A stretch of 6,810 bases of DNA from an uncultured Collinsella sp. (GTDB lineage: Bacteria; Actinomycetota; Coriobacteriia; Coriobacteriales; Coriobacteriaceae), in contig USPH01000073.1 in NCBI GenBank assembly GCA_900556515.1, positions 1 through 6,810 on the forward strand. Direction: 5' to 3'. Both the position numbers and the translations under genes were made by a program. This document shows, in pieces, positions 1 through 6,738 of this stretch (position 1 is the stretch's first letter; every line of letters begins with the position of its first letter). Under the pieces are notes generated by a model. That model made no database searches, had not been told where the DNA came from, and saw only the letters and a list, made by a program, of their open reading frames with translations.

Positions 1-949
1 CCACAGACGAGTACGCAAAGCGGCGCTTGAGGTCGTCCTGGCGAAACATCGAAAGTGCCGCCACCAAAATGGACAGCGTGCCGACGATCAGCAGCAAAAG
101 CTGCGGATACTCGGCACCCACGGCCTGGATGGTAAAGCCATAGAAGCGCATGATCACAAGCATGGCGCACTTAAGCAGCACGCCCGAGAGCAGGGCCGAG
201 ACAGGGCTCGGGGCCTGGGAGTGGGCATCGGGCAGCCAAGTGTGCATGGGGAACAGGCCGGCCTTGGTGCCAAAGCCGATCACGATAAACGCAAAGGCGA
301 GGCGCATGAGCGTCGGATCGAACTGGTCGGCATACGGCAGCACGCACGACAGGAATGCGGCCTCGTGGGCGTTGGGAATCACGTCGGCGGCGTTGGCGTA
401 AATCAGCAGCGTACCGAACAGGCCAAAGGCCACGCCGGCGGTGCAGACCATCGCATACTTCCAAGAAGCCTCGAGGGCCGTCTTGTTCTTGTAGATACCC
501 ACGAGGAACACGGTGGAAAGCGTGGTTGCCTCCACGGCGGCCCACGTGAGGATCATGTTGTTGGACAGGCACGCGAGCAGCATGGTGAACACGAACAGGC
601 TAAACAGCGCAAAATACTGCTTGGCGCGCTCGGCGGGCATGGAGCCCTCCTCGATATCGGCCTTTACATAGGGCAGCGAGAACAGCCCGGTAAGAAAACC
701 GATAAAGCCGATGAGCAGCACAAAGATGGCGCCCAGCGAATCGAGGTGGAACCACAGGCCAAGAGCGCTCGCGGTGTCGCCGCTCATAAGGACGTCACCG
801 GCCGTCACAATCGACAGCACCAGGACGGCTGCGACGGAGACCAGGTTGAGACCGGCAAACACGTTATAGGACGTGTTCTTGGGCAAAAACGCCATGACCA
901 GCGAGAACACCAAAGGAGTCGCGAGCAGGGCGAGAATCAACGTTTCCAT
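1..949 (-). CDS. hyfF: Hydrogenase-4 subunit F, antiporter-like membrane protein (partial, 3' end beyond window)
   Basis: This is the third antiporter-like (NuoL/M/N, Mrp-type) subunit of the membrane arm, expected to move protons or sodium ions across the cytoplasmic membrane when the hydrogenase turns over. I translated it by hand from the ATG at 949-947; 316 codons are visible without a stop and the frame runs off the left edge, about 60% of the roughly 525 residues usual for HyfF. The N-terminus (METLILALLATPLVFSLV) is a membrane helix. Family hallmarks are the helix with WAAVEATTLS (Glu140), GTKAGLFPMHTWLPDAH (Lys229), and PSPVSALLSGVLLKCAML (Lys260), which match the conserved Glu and Lys positions of the proton channel. 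DDLKRRFAYSSV sits at the cut edge. It starts 3 nt after the hyfE stop, and its GAGGGGG Shine-Dalgarno lies inside the end of hyfE, so coupling to hyfE is likely. The F assignment rests on both sequence and its place after hyfE. Confidence 0.93.
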   Translation of the reverse strand, partial: METLILALLATPLVFSLVMAFLPKNTSYNVFAGLNLVSVAAVLVLSIVTAGDVLMSGDTASALGLWFHLDSLGAIFVLLIGFIGFLTGLFSLPYVKADIEEGSMPAERAKQYFALFSLFVFTMLLACLSNNMILTWAAVEATTLSTVFLVGIYKNKTALEASWKYAMVCTAGVAFGLFGTLLIYANAADVIPNAHEAAFLSCVLPYADQFDPTLMRLAFAFIVIGFGTKAGLFPMHTWLPDAHSQAPSPVSALLSGVLLKCAMLVIMRFYGFTIQAVGAEYPQLLLLIVGTLSILVAALSMFRQDDLKRRFAYSSV

Positions 950-952
950 GGA

Positions 953-1606
953 CTACCCCCTCAGCTCGGACAGGTCGCGCGCATCGAGCGAGTGGGAGTC
1001 GTCCCAAATGCGACGCACGACGATGGACATGATGATGACGGCAAAGATGGCGTCGGTGGCGATACCGATCTCGATGATCTCGGGAGCGGTGGGGGCCAAA
1101 AGCGCGAGCGTCACATGGCTGCCGTTTTCCATAAGGCAGTATCCAAAGATCTGCTTCATGATGTTGCGCTGCGAGATGATGCAGGTAAGACCCACAAAGA
1201 AGTGAGCGAAGCTAATAGCGAGCGCAGGCGTTGCGACCTCGGCCGTGGGCAGGCTAATCTGCGTCACGACGGCAAAGCAGATCGCGACCTCCACGGCGAT
1301 GATGCAAATGGCCCACGCGGGCTTAAGGCCGGCCTTGAGCGATGCATCGCTCGGCTCGCCCATCTTCTTGTATGCGCGGTTGAGGATATAAGGGACCAGG
1401 ACGACCTTAGTGATAAAGGCAGATCCAGCCCACATGAGCAGCTCCTGCGCACCGGTGGTGACACCGAGCGTGGCGAGCAGCCCCACGAGCACCAGCGACT
1501 GCACCGCATACCAGTTGATGGCATGTTTGATGTTCTTGGAGACGACCACCATGGTGGACGTGACGATCAGAAGGCCGCCAAGGATGTTGACGATCGAATA
1601 ACCCAT
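953..1606 (-). CDS. hyfE: Hydrogenase-4 subunit E, NuoK-like membrane protein
   Basis: A 217-residue membrane protein, almost the same length as E. coli HyfE (about 216). About six or seven hydrophobic segments are visible, starting with residues 5-22. The C-terminal half resembles NuoK/MrpC: the stretch from QRNIMKQIFGYCLMENGSHV (146-165) through PEIIEIGIATDAIFAVIIM (175-193) carries membrane-embedded acidic residues Glu160, Glu176, Glu179 and Asp185. In complex I the NuoK acidic residues are part of the ion path linking the antiporter-like subunits to the NuoH-like anchor. A short charged tail (200-217) should face the cytoplasm. The ATG at 1606-1604 is supported by AGGAGGT at 1621-1615, with an 8-nt spacer. 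The gap to hyfD is 13 nt and to hyfF 3 nt. HyfE is absent from the smaller hydrogenase-3 complexes, so it helps define this as the hydrogenase-4 type. No truncation or unusual composition seen. Confidence 0.95.
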   Translation of the reverse strand: MGYSIVNILGGLLIVTSTMVVVSKNIKHAINWYAVQSLVLVGLLATLGVTTGAQELLMWAGSAFITKVVLVPYILNRAYKKMGEPSDASLKAGLKPAWAICIIAVEVAICFAVVTQISLPTAEVATPALAISFAHFFVGLTCIISQRNIMKQIFGYCLMENGSHVTLALLAPTAPEIIEIGIATDAIFAVIIMSIVVRRIWDDSHSLDARDLSELRG

Positions 1607-1614
1607 GTCGTTCT

Positions 1615-1621
1615 ACCTCCT
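1615..1621 (-). promoter_or_regulatory. Ribosome binding site of hyfE overlapping the hyfD stop codon
   Basis: The minus strand reads AGGAGGT, a consensus Shine-Dalgarno, 8 nt before the hyfE ATG at 1606. Its first two bases, A and G, are the last two bases of the hyfD TAG stop. The layout repeats that of the hyfB/hyfC junction and points to coupled translation. Confidence 0.75.
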
Positions 1622-3077
1622 AACCGATCCAGCTGGCCGAAAGCGGGCCGCTGACGATGACCATGATGATGAGCACGATGAACACGAACGCCATCGCGCG
1701 GGGAAGCGGGGCACCCGCAGCGACCTCTTCGCTCGGCTCTCCGGGCAGGCAATAGCCCATCCACTTGAGGAACCAGGCAAAGGTGGCGACGGTCTCGGCG
1801 ACCATGATGCACACGAGCACCAGGATCGCGACGTTGCCGGCACCCACGGAAAAGCCGCCGGCGATGATCTGGAACTTCGAGAAGAACGTGTTCATGGGCG
1901 GCACGCCGGCGATGGCGAGCGCCGCGACACCAAAGCCCACGCCCGAGATCGGGTACTTCTTTACGATGCCGCGAAGCTTGGGCAGCATACGCGTGCCGAG
2001 CGTAAAGGAGAACGAACCGGCGATCAGGAAGAACAGGGTCTTGGCGAACGCGTGGTTAAAGATATGGCACACGGCACCGTCAAAGGCCAGCTGGCTGCCA
2101 AAGACCGAAAGGCCCAGACCAAAGAACACATAGGAGAGCTGAGCGATCGTGGAGAAGGCCAGCAGACGCTTCATGTCCTTTTGCGGCAGGTACATAAGGA
2201 AACCAAAGAGCATGGTGACCATGGCGTCGATAATGGCAACCCAGCCCACGATCTCGGGAATCTCGCCGGCAGAGACGAGTGCACGCGCGAACACGCACAC
2301 GCCGACCTTAACCATCGAGGCGCCATGCAGGTAGGCCGAAACAGGCGTCGGCGCCTCCATGGCCGAAGGCAGCCACATGTACATGGGAACCTGTGCGGAC
2401 TTGGCCCAGGCCGCAAACAGCACGAGCAAAAGGACGATAGCCTTGAGCTTGGCGTCGAGGCCGGCAATCGCGGTAATGGCGAAGGTACCGGTATGGGCAA
2501 ACACGATGGCGGCGCCCAGATACAGGCCGAGCGCACCGATATGCGTAATGATCAGGGCCTTCATGCCGGCCTTCTTGGCCGTAGGCGTCATGTAGTAGCT
2601 AATGAGCCCCCAAGAGCACGCACCCGTGATCTCAAAGAACACGAGCTGGCCCAAAAGGGTCGAGCTGTACACGAGGCCGGCCATGGCGCCAATGAAGGTC
2701 GCGAGGTACGCGTAGAAGCGACGACGCGGTGCGTCGGGATGCTCACGGTTGTTCTCGCTCATATAGGGAATCGAATAGATCACGACAAGCAGGCCGATAC
2801 CCACAAAGGCGGGCGCGAGCAGCGTGCTCATGCGATCGAAGGTGAATCCCATGACGAGGGTCTGCCCAAACGAGATCAGGGGGACCTGAGTGTCGGGCAT
2901 GCCGGCGCCGGCGAAATTCGCGGCGAGGGCGATGGTGCAGACCGTCGAGACGGCGGCACCCAAAACGCTGAACCACTTGGCGTACGGACGGGGGAACAGG
3001 GCGACGAGCACCGAGGCCACCATCGGGGCCGCGATAGCGACCAAGCCGAGAAGGGACAGACTGACTGCAAATGACAT
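1620..3077 (-). CDS. hyfD: Hydrogenase-4 subunit D, antiporter-like membrane protein
   Basis: A complete 485-residue NuoL/M/N-family subunit, close to E. coli HyfD (about 479). It is hydrophobic throughout, with about 13-14 likely transmembrane helices. Conserved landmarks are FFEITGACSWGLISYY with Glu149, AKSAQVPMYMWLPSAMEAPT with Lys226, PVSAYLHGASMVKVGV with Lys257, the QKDMKRLLAFSTIAQLSY loop (299-316), and the HIFNHAFAKTLFFL helix with His342 and Lys346. These Lys, Glu and His positions form the ion channel in the family. There is no long lateral-helix extension like that of NuoL; the protein ends soon after its last helix (SGPLSASWIG). The ATG at 3077-3075 has GGGAG 5 nt upstream, and an alternative AGGAG sits 12 nt upstream overlapping the hyfC stop. 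It lies 15 nt after hyfC and 13 nt before hyfE. Alternative labels such as NuoL-like or HycC-like subunit are possible, but the hyfC-hyfE position makes HyfD the best call. Confidence 0.95.
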   Translation of the reverse strand: MSFAVSLSLLGLVAIAAPMVASVLVALFPRPYAKWFSVLGAAVSTVCTIALAANFAGAGMPDTQVPLISFGQTLVMGFTFDRMSTLLAPAFVGIGLLVVIYSIPYMSENNREHPDAPRRRFYAYLATFIGAMAGLVYSSTLLGQLVFFEITGACSWGLISYYMTPTAKKAGMKALIITHIGALGLYLGAAIVFAHTGTFAITAIAGLDAKLKAIVLLLVLFAAWAKSAQVPMYMWLPSAMEAPTPVSAYLHGASMVKVGVCVFARALVSAGEIPEIVGWVAIIDAMVTMLFGFLMYLPQKDMKRLLAFSTIAQLSYVFFGLGLSVFGSQLAFDGAVCHIFNHAFAKTLFFLIAGSFSFTLGTRMLPKLRGIVKKYPISGVGFGVAALAIAGVPPMNTFFSKFQIIAGGFSVGAGNVAILVLVCIMVAETVATFAWFLKWMGYCLPGEPSEEVAAGAPLPRAMAFVFIVLIIMVIVSGPLSASWIG

Positions 3078-3092
3078 TGTTTCTCCCTTCTC

Positions 3093-4019
3093 CTACACGC
3101 CGACGACCACGAAGACAAACGCCAGAACGGCGATGCCCACGACGGCCCAGGTCTGATTGCCAAGCACCTTAAAACGCGAACGCGAGCAGGAGTTCTCGAT
3201 CACGCCGCACGCGACAAAGTCGATCAGGCACTTCACTAGGAAGATGACGGCGCCCAGAACAGCGGCGGCGCCCACGGTCGCGGGCTCGCCCCAGGGGACA
3301 AAAATCGCGCAGAACCAGGCGACGACCAGGACCTGCTTCATGGACATGGCGAGCTTGGCCATGGCGAGCGACGGGCCGGAAAGCTCGGCGAGCGGACCCT
3401 CCTGAAGCTCCTGCTCGGCCTCGGCCTGGTCAAACGGCAGCTTGCCGAGTTCCATGTAGCAGGCGATCGCAAAGGCAATGCCGGCAAGGATCACGGCGAC
3501 CGGTGCGTCGATGGCACCCGTCATGATGTGCTGACCCATGGTGGCGATGTCGGTGGAGCCGCACACCAGGGCGGCGGCAAACAGCGCCAGCAGCATGGAC
3601 GGCTCGATGAGCACGCTCATAAGCAGCTCGCGAACGCCGCCGATACCGGCGTAGGCGTTAGACGAATCCACACCGCAGAGGGCGAAGAAGAAGCGGGCGA
3701 GCGCCAGGCTGTACATGATGGTGATGGCGTCACCAAAGACCGGGATGGGGCTTTGTGCCGTAAAGAGCGGCAGACCCATCGCGAGCATAAAGGCGACGGC
3801 GAAGAACAGCGGCGGCATAATACGCAGCGCAAAGCTCGCGTCCTCGCTCTGGGACTCGGGGCGCGCAAAGAGCTTGGCCAGGTCGCGGTAGTCCTGCATG
3901 ATGCTGGGGCCGCGACGGTTGTGCATCTTGGCGCGGATAACGCGACCGAGACCGGAGAAGAACGGCGCGACGGCCATAACGACCACGCCCTGCAGAACGG
4001 CAAGTACGATGTTGTTCAT
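3093..4019 (-). CDS. hyfC: Hydrogenase-4 subunit C, NuoH-like membrane anchor
   Basis: A 308-residue membrane protein of the NuoH/HycD/HyfC family, of usual length for HycD/HyfC (about 307-322). It anchors the soluble hydrogenase module to the membrane and relays conformational or proton changes to the antiporter-like subunits. Visible signatures: RVIRAKMHNRRGPSIMQDYR (26-45) with the RRGP core, SSNAYAGIGGVRELLMSVLI (119-138), and CYMELGKLPFDQAEAEQELQ (187-206), followed by EGPLAELSGPSLAM (207-220). The last two contain the many acidic residues (Glu190, Asp197, Glu200, Glu202, Glu204, Glu207, Glu212) typical of the cytoplasmic loop at the interface with the hydrogenase. About eight transmembrane helices are likely. 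The ATG at 4019-4017 has a strong AGGAGG 7 nt upstream that overlaps the hyfB stop codon, so translation of hyfB and hyfC is probably coupled. No missing motif or frameshift seen. Distinguishing HyfC from HycD rests on the neighbours hyfD, hyfE and hyfF. Confidence 0.96.
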   Translation of the reverse strand: MNNIVLAVLQGVVVMAVAPFFSGLGRVIRAKMHNRRGPSIMQDYRDLAKLFARPESQSEDASFALRIMPPLFFAVAFMLAMGLPLFTAQSPIPVFGDAITIMYSLALARFFFALCGVDSSNAYAGIGGVRELLMSVLIEPSMLLALFAAALVCGSTDIATMGQHIMTGAIDAPVAVILAGIAFAIACYMELGKLPFDQAEAEQELQEGPLAELSGPSLAMAKLAMSMKQVLVVAWFCAIFVPWGEPATVGAAAVLGAVIFLVKCLIDFVACGVIENSCSRSRFKVLGNQTWAVVGIAVLAFVFVVVGV

Positions 4020-4026
4020 GCTCTCC

Positions 4027-4032
4027 CCTCCT
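4027..4032 (-). promoter_or_regulatory. Ribosome binding site of hyfC overlapping the hyfB stop codon
   Basis: The minus strand reads AGGAGG, a consensus Shine-Dalgarno, 7 nt before the hyfC ATG. Its first A is the last base of the hyfB TAA stop, so ribosomes finishing hyfB end directly on the start region of hyfC. This arrangement suggests translational coupling; that is inference from spacing. Confidence 0.75.
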
Positions 4033-6050
4033 TAACCCATTTGCACGGCGAGCACGAGGAACACCACGAGTGCCGCGACGATGTAGCAGATATAGATGCT
4101 GTAATTGCCGCCTTCGAGCTTAGTCGCGAGGTCGGCGAGTTTCTCGACACCCTTATGCGGGGCATCGACGAGAACCTTGTCGGGTACGGGCTCCACAGCC
4201 TCGGCCACACCGGTGAGCTTCTGGAAGAAGTGCGCGATGGACCAGCAGACGGCCGTGCAGCGGTCGCGCAGCGTGTAGAGCGGCTGCATAAACCAGGACA
4301 CCTCGGAGGCGAAGGTCGTGGCCACGACGGGCATATGCTCGTTTGGAGCATAGCCACATGCCCACGGCTGGGACTTCTGCACCTTGCCGACGGTCTTGAG
4401 TTTGCGATAACCGCAGGCAAGACCGACGAGCACCACGAGCGCAATGGCGATCGCGGGCGTGGAGGTGGCAGCGCCGGAGTACTGGTTCATGAGCTCCATG
4501 CCCTCGGCGGCAAACACGCCACCGTACGGATGCAGCACGGACGCGGCGACATCGACCAGCACGGGCGCGATCACGGGAGCGCCAATGCCCAGCACGACGC
4601 AGATGGCCGCGAGCAGGCCCTGCGCAAACACCATGGGGGCGGGAACCTCCTTGGCATTGGCCGCGGCCTCGGAGCGGGGCGCGGAGGCAAAGGAGACGCC
4701 ATAGGCCTTGACGAAGCACGTGACAGCCAGCGCGCCGGTAATGGCAAGCGCGACGGCAGCGAACACGGCCACGATCATGACGGCCTTGTCGCCCTGCATG
4801 GCGGCGTTAAACAGCGACTGGTAGGTAAACCACTCGGACACAAAGCCGTTGAAGGGCGGGATGGCCGAGATGGCAAGCGCGCCAATAAGGAAGCAGATGG
4901 CCGTTGCCGGCATACGACGGAACAGGCCGCCCATCTTCTCCATATTGCGCGTACCCGTGGAGTACAGCAGCGCACCGGCGCCCAGGAACAGCTCGCCCTT
5001 AAACATCGCGTGGTTAAACGTGTGGTAGAGGGCGGCCATCAGAGCCAGGACGGCGATGCCGACCGAGTTGAGCGCCATAGCGGCCATGGAGGCGCCGACG
5101 CCGAGCAGAATGATGCCGATGTTCTCGACGGAGTGATAGGCCAGCAGGCGCTTGATGTCATGCTCCTGCAGGGCGAAGGCCACGCCGAGGACCGACGAGA
5201 TCGCACCGAAGACCATGACCATAAGGCCCCACCAGACCTGAACGCCCGAGGCGGAGAGCAGGTCGAGGCCCACCTTGAGGATGCCGAAGATACCGATCTT
5301 GATCATGCCGCCGGACATGAGGGCCGACACGTTGGACGGCGCCTCGGGATGCGCCTTGGGCAGCCAGCCGTGCAGCGGGATGATACCGGCCTTGGCGCCA
5401 AAGCCAAAGAAGGCGAGCACAAAGCACACGGATGCGACCGCGGGGCTAAACTGCGTAGCGCGGAAATCCGCAAAGGCAAACGAGCCACCGGCGAAGTTGG
5501 TCATGGTGAGGAAGCTCGCCATGATGAGCACAAAGCCCACGTGCGCGATCACAAAGTAGAGCCAACCGCCATGGATGGAGTTCTCGTTCTCCTCGATCAC
5601 GACCAGGAAGTACGAGGTCAGCGACATGAGCTCAAAGGCGACCAGGAACCAAAACACGTTGTCGGCGGTGATGACGAGCATCATGGACGCCACGAAGGTG
5701 TTAAAGAAGAAGCCGGCGCGGCCCTTTTTGCCCGGGTACTCATCAAAGTAGTTGAGACCGTAGATCGAACCGGCAAACGCAAGCACCGAGATGAGCGCCA
5801 CGAACAGGCCGGACAGCTGATTGAGCAGCAGCTGGAAATGGGCAAACGGGAAAAACACGATGGTATCGACCGACGTGACATTGCCCAGCACGGCCTGGAT
5901 ACCGGCCACAAACGAAAGCACCGCGGCGACGGCGCCGATAAGGCAGCCGGCGGTCTTGGCGGCGTTATCGGCCTTGATCAGCAGAACCGAGGCGAGCGCA
6001 CCGATGCACGAGACGGCAAGCGATGCGATAAACAACGTCATGCTATCCAT
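4032..6050 (-). CDS. hyfB: Hydrogenase-4 subunit B, large antiporter-like membrane protein
   Basis: A complete 672-residue protein, the same length as I recall for E. coli HyfB. It belongs to the NuoL/M/N (Mrp antiporter-like) family with the longer C-terminal region typical of HyfB/HycC. Landmarks: NVFWFLVAFELMSLTSYFLV (131-150) with Glu140; GFGAKAGIIPLHGWLPKAHP (216-235) with Lys220; SALMSGGMIKIGIFGILKVG (242-261) with Lys251; QEHDIKRLLAYHSVENIGII (295-314); and LYHTFNHAMFKGELFLGAGA (341-360) with His347 and Lys351. These residues are the family's ion-channel positions. The C-terminal part has WACGYAPNEHMPVVATTFAS, a HyfB/HycC-type signature, then a polar amphipathic stretch and a last helix ending VLAVQMG. 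The start ATG at 6050-6048 overlaps the hyfA end by 8 nt (ATGGATAG) and has GGGAG 8 nt upstream; the next in-frame ATG (6041) is less well spaced. It is expected to be the distal ion-pumping subunit of the complex. Confidence 0.96.
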   Translation of the reverse strand: MDSMTLFIASLAVSCIGALASVLLIKADNAAKTAGCLIGAVAAVLSFVAGIQAVLGNVTSVDTIVFFPFAHFQLLLNQLSGLFVALISVLAFAGSIYGLNYFDEYPGKKGRAGFFFNTFVASMMLVITADNVFWFLVAFELMSLTSYFLVVIEENENSIHGGWLYFVIAHVGFVLIMASFLTMTNFAGGSFAFADFRATQFSPAVASVCFVLAFFGFGAKAGIIPLHGWLPKAHPEAPSNVSALMSGGMIKIGIFGILKVGLDLLSASGVQVWWGLMVMVFGAISSVLGVAFALQEHDIKRLLAYHSVENIGIILLGVGASMAAMALNSVGIAVLALMAALYHTFNHAMFKGELFLGAGALLYSTGTRNMEKMGGLFRRMPATAICFLIGALAISAIPPFNGFVSEWFTYQSLFNAAMQGDKAVMIVAVFAAVALAITGALAVTCFVKAYGVSFASAPRSEAAANAKEVPAPMVFAQGLLAAICVVLGIGAPVIAPVLVDVAASVLHPYGGVFAAEGMELMNQYSGAATSTPAIAIALVVLVGLACGYRKLKTVGKVQKSQPWACGYAPNEHMPVVATTFASEVSWFMQPLYTLRDRCTAVCWSIAHFFQKLTGVAEAVEPVPDKVLVDAPHKGVEKLADLATKLEGGNYSIYICYIVAALVVFLVLAVQMG

Positions 6051-6660
6051 TGTTTACGCTCCCTTCTGCTTTCTCGGACAGGCCCTGGGCCACAGCGGTA
6101 ACGTCGACGACGGGACCGTTTTCGATCGAGCGCAGGCGCTTGGCCTCGTCGAGCTCGCGATCGGCCGCGCCGCCCATGACGGTCAGTGCCTTGGTGGGGC
6201 ACGCCGCCACACAATGCGGGCCGTCCGGATCGAAGGCGCACAGGTCGCACTTGACAGCGCAGGTGTACTGGCCAGGAGCCCACGTAAGCAGGCTGCTCAG
6301 GGACTTAGGATACGAAGGCGTCGGGTCGCACATGCCTGCGACACCGGCGATAGACGTGCCATCGGGATGGATGGCTCCGAAGGGGCACGCGATGGCGCAC
6401 AGCCTGCACCCGATGCACTCCTGCTCCTTGACGTGGATGCGATCGCCATCGTGCTCGATGGCATTCACCGGGCAAACCTCGGCGCAGGGGGCACCCTCGC
6501 AATGGTGGCAGGCAAGGGCGGCCGAAATACCGCCGGTCTTCACGAGCGCCAGGCGCGGCGTATCCTGAAGACCCTGCATCCGGTGAGCGTCGGCACAGGC
6601 GGACTGGCATGTTCCGCAGCCGATGCACCTCTCCGGGTTGATGTCGATGAAGCGGTTCAT
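6043..6660 (-). CDS. hyfA: Hydrogenase-4 subunit A, four-cluster [4Fe-4S] ferredoxin-like electron-transfer protein
   Basis: A 205-residue polyferredoxin that passes electrons between a dehydrogenase (formate dehydrogenase H in E. coli) and the hydrogenase module on the cytoplasmic side; no signal peptide or membrane helix is seen. With the chosen start, cysteines fall in four groups: C12-C15-C18-C22 (CIGCGTCQSAC), C51-C54-C59-C63 (CHHCEGAPCAEVC), C82-C85-C88-C92 (CIGCRLCAIAC) and C138-C141-C150-C154 (CDLCAFDPDGPHCVAAC). That is sixteen ligands for four clusters. Two further cysteines, C111 and C134, lie between groups three and four. I chose ATG at 6660 over an in-frame GTG at 6666, because AGGA at 6671-6668 gives a 7-nt spacer for the ATG but only 1 nt for the GTG; the result matches the roughly 205-residue HyfA/HycB size. 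It is the first gene of the hyf block and its end overlaps hyfB by 8 nt. A HycB/HydN-type name is a possible alternative; position before hyfB favours HyfA. Confidence 0.93.
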   Translation of the reverse strand: MNRFIDINPERCIGCGTCQSACADAHRMQGLQDTPRLALVKTGGISAALACHHCEGAPCAEVCPVNAIEHDGDRIHVKEQECIGCRLCAIACPFGAIHPDGTSIAGVAGMCDPTPSYPKSLSSLLTWAPGQYTCAVKCDLCAFDPDGPHCVAACPTKALTVMGGAADRELDEAKRLRSIENGPVVDVTAVAQGLSEKAEGSVNNG

Positions 6661-6664
6661 CCCC

Positions 6665-6673
6665 ACTTCCTTT
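6665..6673 (-). promoter_or_regulatory. Ribosome binding site of hyfA that decides its start codon
   Basis: The minus strand reads AAAGGAAGT here. The AGGA core is 7 nt from the ATG at 6660, a normal spacing. The in-frame GTG at 6666-6664 overlaps this site and so cannot use it, which is why the shorter 205-residue HyfA is preferred. The site starts about ten nt after the GC-rich hairpin at 6683-6717. Confidence 0.75.
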
Positions 6674-6682
6674 CAAAATAAC

Positions 6683-6717
6683 GGGCCGGGCTCCCGAACG
6701 TACGGGACGCCCGGCCC
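6683..6717 (-). terminator. GC-rich hairpin between the upstream gene and hyfA (possible weak terminator, attenuator or mRNA-processing element)
   Basis: Within the 78-nt spacer (6661-6738) there is a near-perfect inverted repeat. On the minus strand the outer stem is GGGCCGGGC pairing with GCCCGGCCC (9 bp); then a one-base bulge, an inner stem TCCCG/CGGGA (5 bp) and a 6-nt loop TACGTT. Going in the minus direction the stem is followed by GTTATTTTG, a short and interrupted T-run; going in the plus direction there is no T-run. This resembles a Rho-independent terminator for the upstream gene, but the T-tract is weak and the hyfA ribosome binding site follows within about ten nt. Partial read-through, transcript stabilisation or an RNase cut site that separates expression of the upstream gene from the hyf genes are equally possible. 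No convincing promoter was seen between the hairpin and hyfA. Confidence 0.6.
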
Positions 6718-6738
6718 AAATAGCCAACGAGAACGGGA

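Noticed and set aside
221..1654. A 477-codon plus-strand open frame antisense to hyfE and hyfF
   Set aside because: Its low-complexity hydrophilic product looks like antisense of membrane-protein codons, while both genes opposite are well supported.
1605..3074. A 489-codon plus-strand open frame antisense to hyfD
   Set aside because: It has the same composition artefact and almost exactly the span of hyfD; no domain and no convincing ribosome binding site.
1620..6050. A respiratory complex I (nuo) operon as an alternative identity for the antiporter-like and NuoH-like genes
   Set aside because: The order polyferredoxin, HyfB, HyfC, HyfD, HyfE, HyfF, the HyfE-type protein, and the HyfB C-terminal signature match hydrogenase-4. 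No NuoA, NuoJ or NuoI-like gene is present.
3528..6101. An 857-codon open frame on the plus strand, antisense to hyfB and hyfC
   Set aside because: It is a mirror of GC-rich hydrophobic codons: the product is overloaded with His, Asp, Gly, Arg, Glu and Lys, has no recognisable domain, and covers two unmistakable genes on the other strand.
6043..6666. A longer HyfA beginning at GTG 6666
   Set aside because: The GTG lies within the ribosome binding region with only 1 nt of spacing; the ATG at 6660 is properly spaced and gives the usual family length.
5821..6681. A 286-codon plus-strand open frame antisense to hyfA and the start of hyfB
   Set aside because: It opposes the clear four-cluster cysteine pattern of HyfA, crosses the intergenic ribosome binding site and has no recognisable motif.
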